From Zhouia spongiae (GTDB lineage: Bacteria; Bacteroidota; Bacteroidia; Flavobacteriales; Flavobacteriaceae), in NCBI RefSeq assembly GCF_022760175.1, contig NZ_CP094326.1, positions 2,654,804 to 2,718,803 on the forward strand: 64,000 bases of DNA, given 5' to 3'. The position numbers were made by a program, and so were the translations under genes. The notes under the pieces were generated by a model. That model made no database searches and was not told the DNA's origin. It was given only the letters and a program-made list of their open reading frames with translations. Positions within the stretch are counted from its first letter, which is position 1. Every line of letters starts with the position of its first letter. Shown piece after piece: positions 56,613-64,000 of this stretch.

Positions 56613-57889
56613 AAAAAGTACTGATCATAACATACTATTGGCCGCCAGCCGGCGGGCCCGGAGTTCAACGTTGGCTTAAGTTTGTTAAATACCTTCGTGA
56701 ATTTAACATCGATCCGATAGTCTATGTGCCTGAAAATCCGGATTATCCAATGGAAGACACCACTTTTTTAACAGAGGTGCCTTCGGGTATAACGATACTT
56801 AAAAGACCAATATTAGAACCTTATCGTCTGGCTTCAGTATTTTCTAAAAAGAAAACAAAACGAATCAGTAAGGGAGTCATATCCTCAGAAAATCAATCAG
56901 TGATTGAAAAGTTGATGCTTTGGGTGCGGGGGAACTTTTTTATACCGGATGCACGAAAGTTTTGGGTGAAGCCTTCAGTAGCATTCCTTGGGAAATATCT
57001 GGCAGAAAATAATATTAGTACAATAATAACTACAGGTCCGCCACATAGTTTACATCTTATAGGGATGGAACTTCAGGATAAAACCGGGGTTAAATGGATC
57101 GCAGATTTCAGAGATCCGTGGACTACCATTGGATACCACAAAGCCCTTAAACTAACTAAAAGTTCGGAGCTAAAACACAAAGAACTTGAAAAGAAGGTGC
57201 TTCAAGCAGCCGATCAGTTAATTGTAACCAGCTATACAACCAAAAAGGAGTTTCAGAGAATAACAGATACGCCTATAGAGGTAATAACAAATGGTTATGA
57301 TGTTCATTATTTTAATCAAACAGCATTAGATAATAAATTCACTTTGTCCCATATCGGTTCTTTGTTATCAGGCAGGAATCCACAAGTATTATGGGAAGTC
57401 CTGGCTGAGTTAAAGAAGGAGAGCGATTCTTTTTCTAATGATCTGAAAATACAGTTGGTCGGAGTGATTAGCGATGCCGTGATAAACAGTCTTAAAGAGA
57501 ATGGTCTGGAGAATGATCTTCATCAGAATGCTTATGTAGCCCATTCCGAAGCGCTAAAATTACAACGCACTTCACAAGTATTAATGTTGATTGAAATTGA
57601 TTCGAAAGAGACGCAATGTATTATTCCCGGTAAATTGTTTGAGTACATGGCTGCGGAACGACCGATTTTGGCTATCGGACCGGAAGAATGGGATGCTGCT
57701 CAAATTATACGTGAAACCAACACGGGGAAAACATTTGGTTATAAATCCAGAGAAAAGCTTAAATCTGCCGTTTGGGAGTATTATCTTAGTTATAAAAAGA
57801 ACGAACTGAAAGTCTATCCAATCGGCCTTCAAAAGTATACCAGAAGAGCGTTGACAGAACATTTGAGCCGGATAATTAAACGAAATTAA
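56609..57889 (+). CDS. glycosyltransferase, GT4-like
   Basis: The 426-residue enzyme starts KKVLIITYYWPPAGGPGVQRWLKFVKYLRE. It contains WIADFRDPWTTIGYHKA and the nucleotide-sugar region IPGKLFEYMAAERPILAIGPEEWDAA, as in GT4 family B enzymes. It overlaps the YfhO gene by 4 bp and is 11 bp ahead of the flippase, so the three form a surface-glycan unit. Confidence 0.9.
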   Translation: MKKVLIITYYWPPAGGPGVQRWLKFVKYLREFNIDPIVYVPENPDYPMEDTTFLTEVPSGITILKRPILEPYRLASVFSKKKTKRISKGVISSENQSVIEKLMLWVRGNFFIPDARKFWVKPSVAFLGKYLAENNISTIITTGPPHSLHLIGMELQDKTGVKWIADFRDPWTTIGYHKALKLTKSSELKHKELEKKVLQAADQLIVTSYTTKKEFQRITDTPIEVITNGYDVHYFNQTALDNKFTLSHIGSLLSGRNPQVLWEVLAELKKESDSFSNDLKIQLVGVISDAVINSLKENGLENDLHQNAYVAHSEALKLQRTSQVLMLIEIDSKETQCIIPGKLFEYMAAERPILAIGPEEWDAAQIIRETNTGKTFGYKSREKLKSAVWEYYLSYKKNELKVYPIGLQKYTRRALTEHLSRIIKRN

Positions 57890-57900
57890 AAGTAATAAAA

Positions 57901-59370
57901 ATGGGAGTCGTTGTTAAACAATCGGTACAAAACACCATATATACATATATGGGGTTTGCAATAGGTGCTGTAAACACACTCTTTTTGTATACCAATTTTT
58001 TATCTGATCAGTATTACGGGCTAGTAGGATATATATTATCGGCTTCAAATATTTTAATGCCCCTTTTGACCTTTGGCGTACAGAATACCCTGGTGAAATT
58101 TTACAGTTCTTTTAAGGATGACAGTGAACAAGGTAAGTTTACCTATATGATGTTTCTGTTGCCCTTACTGATTATCATCCCGGTAGGAATCCTGGGGATT
58201 GCTGGATACGATATAGTGGTGTCGTTCTTATCGAGAAAAAACCAGATAGTAAGTGATTATGTATGGGTTATATATATCACAGCTATTGCTATGGCTTATT
58301 TTGAAGTGTTTTTTGCATGGACTAAAGTTCATATGAAGACGGTGTACGGAAACTTTTTGAAAGAAGTTTTTCTAAGGATTATTGTTATGTTACTCCTCTT
58401 TGCGGTATTTTTTAACTGGTTGTCGGCCGAAGGGTTTATTTTCGGGATGATGCTGGCCTATATTCTTCGGATGTTACTGATGATGTTGAGTGCGATAAAA
58501 GTTAAAAGGCCGGTTTTGGTACGGAGTTTACCAAATGATTCCAGTAAAATAATCAGGTATACCTCCTTGATTATTTTAGCAGGATCTATTGCCATGATTT
58601 TACTTGATGTTGATAAATTCATGATCGGGCAATATGAATCGATTGAAAATATAGCCTTTTACAATGTAGCGGTTTATATGGCCGCCGTTATCGTGGTTCC
58701 CGCACGTGCGATGCATCAGATAACTTATCCGTTAACAGCCAGATTGCTGAATGAAAAAGATAAAGCAGGGTTGAGTAACCTGTATAAGCGCAGTTCATTA
58801 AATCTCTTTATAATCGGAGGCTTAATTTTTTTACTTGTCGTTCTCAATGCTAACCAGTTATATCTTATTATTCCGGAGCAGTACAGAGGGGGAATAAGTG
58901 TTGTTTTTTTAATTGCTGTAGCTAAGTTGTTTGAGTGTCTTTTGGGGAATAACAACTCTATATTGTTTAATAGTGACTATTATAGGATGGTGTTGTTTTT
59001 TGGAGTCTTTTTAGCTGTTCTAACCATTTTTTTAAATACTGTTTTTATTCCTCTGTGGGGAATTAACGGAGCAGCCTTCGCTACACTGATGTCGTTTGTT
59101 GCATATAGCTTGATTAAGATCTGGTTTGTGTATAATAAGCTCCAGATGCATCCTTTTACCTTTAAAACACTTGGCACAGCTATTGTGCTGTTAATTTTTA
59201 CAGGACTTTTTTATTTCTGGGACTTTACATTTCACCCCTTGGTGAATATAGTTTTAAAAGGAAGTGTTATTGCGATAGGCTATTTATTGGTTATTATAAA
59301 ACTAAAGCTATCTGATGATATCGTAGATTTGACAGAAAAAATAATGCTGAAAACAAAACTCCGCAGATAA
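57901..59370 (+). CDS. polysaccharide/lipid flippase (Wzx-like)
   Basis: The 489-residue protein has about 14 membrane helices and the Wzx/MATE-like start VVKQSVQNTIYTYMGFAIGAVNTLFLYTNFL. It exports lipid-linked glycans. It is the last gene of the YfhO-glycosyltransferase unit. Confidence 0.9.
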   Translation: MGVVVKQSVQNTIYTYMGFAIGAVNTLFLYTNFLSDQYYGLVGYILSASNILMPLLTFGVQNTLVKFYSSFKDDSEQGKFTYMMFLLPLLIIIPVGILGIAGYDIVVSFLSRKNQIVSDYVWVIYITAIAMAYFEVFFAWTKVHMKTVYGNFLKEVFLRIIVMLLLFAVFFNWLSAEGFIFGMMLAYILRMLLMMLSAIKVKRPVLVRSLPNDSSKIIRYTSLIILAGSIAMILLDVDKFMIGQYESIENIAFYNVAVYMAAVIVVPARAMHQITYPLTARLLNEKDKAGLSNLYKRSSLNLFIIGGLIFLLVVLNANQLYLIIPEQYRGGISVVFLIAVAKLFECLLGNNNSILFNSDYYRMVLFFGVFLAVLTIFLNTVFIPLWGINGAAFATLMSFVAYSLIKIWFVYNKLQMHPFTFKTLGTAIVLLIFTGLFYFWDFTFHPLVNIVLKGSVIAIGYLLVIIKLKLSDDIVDLTEKIMLKTKLRR

Positions 59371-59425
59371 TTTCATACCTGCAGAGCTTTTAGTAATCTA
59401 ACCAAACCATTAACTAAATAAATGC

Positions 59426-60604
59426 TTATTCATTTCCTCTCCCTCTGGAATTGTTATTTCCTCTGGAGGAAGCGGTACTTCTTCTGGTTGCCGTACTTTT
59501 CTTTTCATACGATCTGGAAGACGACCTGTTAGTGTTGTATTTTTTCTGTGGTGCAGGATGTCTCTTTTCTGCACGGGGATTGGCGCTCGACCTTCTTGTT
59601 GAGTTCGAATTATTATTTGTATATCTTTTATTTCCGTTACTTCTTCTAGCATCTGAGGTCGGTTTGTGTGTCCTCGTATTTCCTGAATAATTTCTGTTTT
59701 TACTTTGCGTTCTTACAGATTTATTCTCTCTGTTTACTTTTCCGGGGTTATCATATCTTCTGTTAGAAGCCATATCGGCATTAGATCTTCGGGAACGTGT
59801 TTCATATACTTTTTTATTTCCATCATATCTTTTACTGACGGCCCTGGAGTTATTTCTTCTGCTTTCAGTTTCAACACTACGACTTCTTATGCGTTGTACG
59901 GTCGGAGTGTCTCTTCTGGTTGATACCCGTCTATCGTTTTTGTAAACATTTGTTCTTCTTGCGTTATCTCTGTAGTGATATGTTCTTCCGACAGTAGCGT
60001 ATGATCTTCTGTGATTATCTCTATAAGGCTTGTAGTAGGTATATCTTACAGGTTCGTAATATCTTCTGTATGGTCTGTGGCTTACATAACAATATGATGG
60101 CCTTGGTCTTACAAAATACCTGTGATATGGACTGTATATATATCTTCTGTTATAGATGTTGATATACCCGGTATAGCGAATAAAGACTCCCCGCGGATTG
60201 TAATATGCGTAAAGGCCCCCGATTCTGTACAAACGATTATTTCGGTAGAAAATATCAATACTTCCTATCCTGGATACACGTCCGTAAAAATCATAATAAA
60301 TGGGGGTGTTCAGCACCTGAATTACAGCTCCATAATCGTCATATTGAACATAATGGTCATATCCGTAACCGGCATTAAAACTAATATTTACGTTTCTTGT
60401 GTTAATGTTGACACCAACATGATTCGGGTTATCAATAGAGAAATCGAATTCACCATTAGGGTATACGGAAAAGGTGATGCCATCTTCAATAAAAATAAAC
60501 TGATTACCATATCCGTATCCGTTAATAGCCGTCGAATTAGTTTTTGCATTTATAGCAAAGGGGCCTGTTAGGACCATGACTAGTAAAATTGCTAATTTTT
60601 TCAT
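59426..60604 (-). CDS. exported protein with Arg/Tyr/Asn/Ser-rich C-terminus
   Basis: I do not recognise a family. ATG at 60604 gives about 392 residues with a signal peptide (MKKLAILLVMVLTGPFAINA). Residues about 25-150 form a beta-rich domain (FIFIEDGITFSVYPNGEFDFSI, GSIDIFYRNNRLYRIGGLYAYYNPRG). The last 230 residues are very basic and low-complexity (R/N/S/Y). Such tails suggest interaction with the envelope or with polyanions. Confidence 0.7.
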   Translation of the reverse strand: MKKLAILLVMVLTGPFAINAKTNSTAINGYGYGNQFIFIEDGITFSVYPNGEFDFSIDNPNHVGVNINTRNVNISFNAGYGYDHYVQYDDYGAVIQVLNTPIYYDFYGRVSRIGSIDIFYRNNRLYRIGGLYAYYNPRGVFIRYTGYINIYNRRYIYSPYHRYFVRPRPSYCYVSHRPYRRYYEPVRYTYYKPYRDNHRRSYATVGRTYHYRDNARRTNVYKNDRRVSTRRDTPTVQRIRSRSVETESRRNNSRAVSKRYDGNKKVYETRSRRSNADMASNRRYDNPGKVNRENKSVRTQSKNRNYSGNTRTHKPTSDARRSNGNKRYTNNNSNSTRRSSANPRAEKRHPAPQKKYNTNRSSSRSYEKKSTATRRSTASSRGNNNSRGRGNE

Positions 60605-60740
60605 AACTAAGTATTTTTTGTTAAACATTTTATTCCGACTGGCTAGTCATTAATTGTAATTACAAGCACCGTGCCAAAAATCAAAATAAAAGGAAATCGT
60701 ATGTTAGTAAGTTGAATGTCCGGGCTTTTCTTTTTTAAAA

Positions 60741-60776
60741 GAAAACCTCCCACATGTTAACAAATGAGAGGTTTTC
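60741..60776. repeat. inverted repeat GAAAACCTC ... GAGGTTTTC
   Basis: Perfect 9-bp arms enclose 18 nt between divergent genes. It looks like a terminator stem, but no gene ends here. It may be a regulatory hairpin or a relic. Confidence 0.55.
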
Positions 60777-60930
60777 AACTAACCAACCAAAAAACCAATC
60801 AAAACTAAGATCAGTTCATAAAAGTAAGTCTCAAAGTCCGTGCCAAAGTCTTCTTTTTAATAATAACGTAATTTTCTTAGTTGTTAAAAATAGCACAATA
60901 GTATTACTATGTGCATTTATTTATGTACCG

Positions 60931-60956
60931 TTGACAGGCTGTCTCTTATACATTTG
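60931..60956 (+). promoter_or_regulatory. promoter of the hydroxyproline-type operon
   Basis: TTG at 60931-60933 and TACATTTG at 60949-60956 (fits TAnnTTTG) are 15 bp apart, slightly short, 25 bp before the first start codon. Confidence 0.5.
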
Positions 60957-60981
60957 TAATGTTCAATAAAAGTAAATTACA

Positions 60982-61899
60982 ATGAGAAAAGTTAAATGGA
61001 CTGGGGTGTATCCTGCAGTAACAACCAAGTTTAAGGAAAATGGTGATTTAGACATCCCGGCCTTTTTAAAGAATATTGAATGTCAAATAGAAGCTGGCGT
61101 TAATGGTATTATCATAGGAGGATCATTAGGGGAGAGCAGTACATTAACTCATGATGATAGGATTAGGCTTTTGGAGGCAACTCTTGAAACATTTGGAGAG
61201 CAAACAGATGTTATATTGAATATAGCTGAAGGGGCAACCAGAACAGCGATAGAGTTAGCTCAAAAAGCAGAGAAAGCAGGGGCTCATGGATTTATGTTAT
61301 TACCCCCGATGATGTACAAACCGACGGATCAGGAAGTAGCTGATTATTTTAAGGCTGTAGCTAAAAGTACCGATTTACCTATTTTACTTTATAATAACCC
61401 TGTTGATTATAAAATAGAAATAACTCTTCCGATTTTCGAACAATTGGCCGAGATGGACAATATCCAGGCTGTAAAAGAAAGTACGCGTGATATCTCGAAT
61501 GTTACCAGATTAAAGAACAGGTTTGGCGATCGATTTAAAATACTTTGTGGTGTTGATACTTTGGCTATGGAAGAGTTGTTAATGGGAGCCGACGGATGGA
61601 TAGCCGGTTTGGTCTGCGCATTTCCGAAGGAGACGGTAGCTATTTATGAATTGGTAAGAGCAGGCAGGATAGAAGAAGCTTTAAAAATATATAGATGGTT
61701 TTTACCTATCTTAGAATTAGATATTAACCCACAATTGGTACAAAATATAAAACTGGCAGAGGTAATGACGGGTATAGGTACTGAACCGGTAAGAGCTCCC
61801 CGGCATATTTTGGTCGGTGATGAAAGAGAGCGGGTGATTAAAATATTAGAAGATGGACTGGCTGCCAGGCCTGAATTACCAGATTATAAAAACTTATAA
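60982..61899 (+). CDS. DapA-family aldolase/deaminase, probably 1-pyrroline-4-hydroxy-2-carboxylate deaminase
   Basis: The 305-residue TIM-barrel protein has GVYPAVTTKF, YNNPVDYKI and VKEST, where the Lys of KES forms the Schiff base. Family members include DHDPS, sialate lyase and the hydroxyproline-pathway deaminase. The aldehyde dehydrogenase and 4-hydroxyproline epimerase directly downstream make the last the most likely. The sialic-acid genes are 56 kb away, so sialate lyase is less likely. Confidence 0.75.
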   Translation: MRKVKWTGVYPAVTTKFKENGDLDIPAFLKNIECQIEAGVNGIIIGGSLGESSTLTHDDRIRLLEATLETFGEQTDVILNIAEGATRTAIELAQKAEKAGAHGFMLLPPMMYKPTDQEVADYFKAVAKSTDLPILLYNNPVDYKIEITLPIFEQLAEMDNIQAVKESTRDISNVTRLKNRFGDRFKILCGVDTLAMEELLMGADGWIAGLVCAFPKETVAIYELVRAGRIEEALKIYRWFLPILELDINPQLVQNIKLAEVMTGIGTEPVRAPRHILVGDERERVIKILEDGLAARPELPDYKNL

Positions 61900-61910
61900 A
61901 AGTACAGCCT

Positions 61911-63485
61911 ATGATTACCGATAATTTAATTGCCGGAGATCCAAGTGGAAAGGGAAGTGAGGTAGTTAATTCTTATGATCCCGTTAAAAGGGAACGATTA
62001 CCTGAAAGTTTTATATGCGCTACAGAAGAAGAGATTAATAAAGCCGTAGAAGAAGCACATGAAGCCTGGAAGATTTATAAAAATTCGAAAGCTCCGGAAA
62101 AGGCTGAATTTTTAAGGGTTATAGCAGAGGAGATTGAGGCGCTGGGTGATCTTCTTGTTCAACGGGCAATGCTGGAGTCCGGACTTCCGGAAGGCAGGAT
62201 TGTAGGAGAGCGGGGACGGACTTGCGGACAATTACGGCTTTTTGCGGAACTGCTGGAAGAAGGAAGTTGGGTAGAAGCCATTATCGATGAAGCAATACCT
62301 GAACGACAACCACTTCCCAGAACAGATATCAGGAAGATGCTCCGGTCGTCAGGCCCCGTAGCGGTATTTACGGCAAGTAATTTTCCTTTAGCGTTTTCAA
62401 CAGCCGGTGGCGATACCGCTTCTGCTCTGGCTGCTGGTTGCCCGGTGATAGTAAAAGCCCACCCTTCTCACTTAGGAACAAATGCATTGGTCGCAGAAGC
62501 AATTTCTAAAGCAGTTGTAAAATGTGGGCTTCCAGGAGGAGTTTTTTCATCAATACAGGGTTCGGGACATGAGACAGGACAACGTTTAGTGCAACATCCG
62601 TTAATTAAAGCTGTAGGTTTTACCGGTTCTTATAAGGGAGGAATGGCTATTGTTAAAGCCGCCAATGAACGTAACGAACCCATTCCTGTTTATGCAGAAA
62701 TGGGAAGCACAAATCCAATTTTTGTGTTGCCTGAGAAAATAAAAAATGAAGCAAAAACTGTTGCAGGACAACTAGCCGTATCCGTAAACCTTGGAGCAGG
62801 GCAGTTTTGTACGAATCCGGGATTGATCATTGTAGAAAATTGTGAGGGGCTGGATGTGTTTATGGAATCCATGAAACAGGAATTTCAATCGTTAGAAGCA
62901 GCAACAATGCTTAATGAGGCAATTTACAAATCGTACGAAGCCAATAAACAAGATATAATTGATCAGAATCATGTGAACCCCATTTACAATGAAGAGAATG
63001 AAAATACGGAATGGAAAGGAAGACCGGCCGTAGCAAAGGTTACAGCCAAGGCATTTGTTAAAAACCCGGTATTGCATAAAGAGGTGTTCGGTCCATTTAC
63101 ACTGGTTATTGTCTGCAATGACAAGGCTGAACTTAACGAGGTAACTTTGGCTATGGAGGGACAGCTAACCGGCTCCGTTATTGGAACAGAAAAAGATATT
63201 GAAACCCATGAAAACCTAATAGAGAATCTTTCTCAAAAAGTAGGCAGGTTAATTTTTAATGGAGTTCCTACGGGCGTAGAGGTTTGTCATGCAATGCATC
63301 ATGGAGGACCATTCCCTTCAACATCGAACGGTAAATACACATCTGTAGGGACAGATGCTATCAAACGTTTTGTACGTCCGGTTTCCTATCAAAATGCTCC
63401 TCAAAATATTTTGCCGGATGCTCTTAAGGACGGTAATCCATTGAAAATATGGCGTAAAGTAAACGGGGCAATAACTAAAGATTAA
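61911..63485 (+). CDS. aldehyde dehydrogenase, probably alpha-ketoglutarate semialdehyde dehydrogenase
   Basis: The 524-residue NAD(P)-dependent enzyme has FTASNFPLAFSTAGGDTASALAAGCPVIVKAH, FTGSYKGGMAI and the catalytic GQFCTNPG with Cys. Its length and the pair with the DapA-like deaminase fit 2,5-dioxopentanoate dehydrogenase, which completes hydroxyproline breakdown to alpha-ketoglutarate. It is 12 bp after the deaminase gene. Confidence 0.85.
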   Translation: MITDNLIAGDPSGKGSEVVNSYDPVKRERLPESFICATEEEINKAVEEAHEAWKIYKNSKAPEKAEFLRVIAEEIEALGDLLVQRAMLESGLPEGRIVGERGRTCGQLRLFAELLEEGSWVEAIIDEAIPERQPLPRTDIRKMLRSSGPVAVFTASNFPLAFSTAGGDTASALAAGCPVIVKAHPSHLGTNALVAEAISKAVVKCGLPGGVFSSIQGSGHETGQRLVQHPLIKAVGFTGSYKGGMAIVKAANERNEPIPVYAEMGSTNPIFVLPEKIKNEAKTVAGQLAVSVNLGAGQFCTNPGLIIVENCEGLDVFMESMKQEFQSLEAATMLNEAIYKSYEANKQDIIDQNHVNPIYNEENENTEWKGRPAVAKVTAKAFVKNPVLHKEVFGPFTLVIVCNDKAELNEVTLAMEGQLTGSVIGTEKDIETHENLIENLSQKVGRLIFNGVPTGVEVCHAMHHGGPFPSTSNGKYTSVGTDAIKRFVRPVSYQNAPQNILPDALKDGNPLKIWRKVNGAITKD

Positions 63486-63488
63486 CAA

Positions 63489-64000
63489 GTGAAGAAACGT
63501 TTTTTTTGTATAGATGCCCATACATGCGGCAATCCGGTTCGTCTGGTGGCCGGTGGAGGTCCGGATCTGGATGGATCGAACATAATGGACAAACGGTTAC
63601 ATTTTCTGAAAGAATACGATTGGATAAGGAAAGGGTTGATGTTTGAACCCAGGGGACACGATATGATGTCAGGAAGTATTCTTTACCCTCCGTCTGATCC
63701 GAAGAACGATATAGGTGTTTTATTTATCGAAACCAGCGGATGCCTGCCGATGTGCGGCCATGGTACTATAGGAACAGTAACGATTATGATAGAGGAGGGG
63801 TTGGTAATTCCAAAAGTACCGGGGAAGTTGCGATTGGAAACTCCGGCCGGATTAGTGAACGTTGAATACGTACAGGAAAATGGCAAGGTAAAATCGGTAA
63901 AACTAATCAATGTAGCGTCTTTTCTTTATAAAGAAGAACTCATTGTTAATTGCCCCGACTTAGGAGCGTTAGTTGTAGATGTAGCCTACGGCGGAAATTT
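63489..64000 (+). CDS. 4-hydroxyproline epimerase / proline racemase family (3' end missing)
   Basis: Starts with GTG and reads FFCIDAHTCGNPVRLVAGGGPDL. The catalytic region MCGHGTIGT is present, with the Cys that marks epimerases rather than dehydratases. Only about 170 residues lie in the window. It is 3 bp after the aldehyde dehydrogenase, so it is the third gene of the hydroxyproline-type operon; a D-amino-acid oxidase may follow. Confidence 0.85.
   Translation, partial: MKKRFFCIDAHTCGNPVRLVAGGGPDLDGSNIMDKRLHFLKEYDWIRKGLMFEPRGHDMMSGSILYPPSDPKNDIGVLFIETSGCLPMCGHGTIGTVTIMIEEGLVIPKVPGKLRLETPAGLVNVEYVQENGKVKSVKLINVASFLYKEELIVNCPDLGALVVDVAYGGN

Larger units (their letters stand above)
60605..60981. 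other. divergent intergenic region with hairpin
   Basis: Upstream region of the basic exported protein and of the hydroxyproline-type operon. It holds the inverted repeat at 60741-60776 and the promoter at 60931-60956. No gene is supported. Confidence 0.55.

Noticed and set aside
60754..60969. 71-codon open frame upstream of the DapA-like gene
   Set aside because: It overlaps the hairpin and the promoter region and has no plausible protein.
1..64000. CRISPR arrays, rRNA operons and riboswitches
   Set aside because: No regularly spaced long repeats, rRNA or recognisable riboswitch structures were seen.

Overview
The window looks like chromosomal DNA of a gliding marine-type flavobacterium (Bacteroidota, Flavobacteriia). 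Evidence: gldF and gldG, the Bacteroidota -7 promoter box TAnnTTTG in front of several genes, Bacteroidota-restricted families (DUF4290, DUF4834, DUF2911, MG2/plug-like surface protein), MurA with Asp in place of the catalytic Cys, and low GC. No species call is attempted.

Layout. 1-5026: end of a sialic-acid/amino-sugar operon (truncated GH20 hexosaminidase, a Kelch mutarotase fused to a Na+/solute symporter, a sialate O-acetylesterase). 5115-7838: large MG2/plug-like exported protein. 7961-30686: a genomic island of about 22.7 kb inserted at the 3' end of mnmE and bounded by an imperfect 15-bp direct repeat. 30671-59370: core housekeeping genes (mnmE, dnaN, gldGF, SAM hydroxide adenosyltransferase, phoH, purC, tRNA-Met, pabC-like, yqgE, HU, fmt, recQ, DUF493, DUF4290, murA, photolyase, YfhO, glycosyltransferase, flippase). 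60982-64000: start of an operon that looks like 4-hydroxyproline catabolism, cut by the window end.

The island is the accessory part. From its left end it carries a type IC-like restriction system in the order hsdM-hsdS-prrC-hsdR (transcribed leftwards). HsdS contains four perfect 12-bp repeats encoding AELT, and PrrC is an anticodon-nuclease-like ATPase. Upstream come an HrgA-like HTH/nuclease and a membrane-anchored winged-helix protein. Next is a three-gene cassette that reads as a toxin-antitoxin-SecB-like chaperone (TAC) system. Then comes an XRE repressor divergent from an operon of a HEPN protein plus three small paralogous proteins, with three matching 20-bp operators between them. 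A RhuM-Fic/Doc protein and a DUF3024 protein follow. The right part is a mobilisation and integration module: relaxase MobB, MobA, a candidate oriT, a Toprim primase, an iteron-rich stretch that could be a replication origin, a helicase, HTH proteins and a tyrosine integrase next to mnmE. This makes it an integrative mobilizable element carrying stacked defence cargo.

The less-described signals are the HEPN plus three-paralogue operon under XRE operators, the TAC cassette, and the mnmE-3'-end attachment site that resembles the one used by the unrelated Salmonella island SGI1. All family calls are by eye; no search was run.
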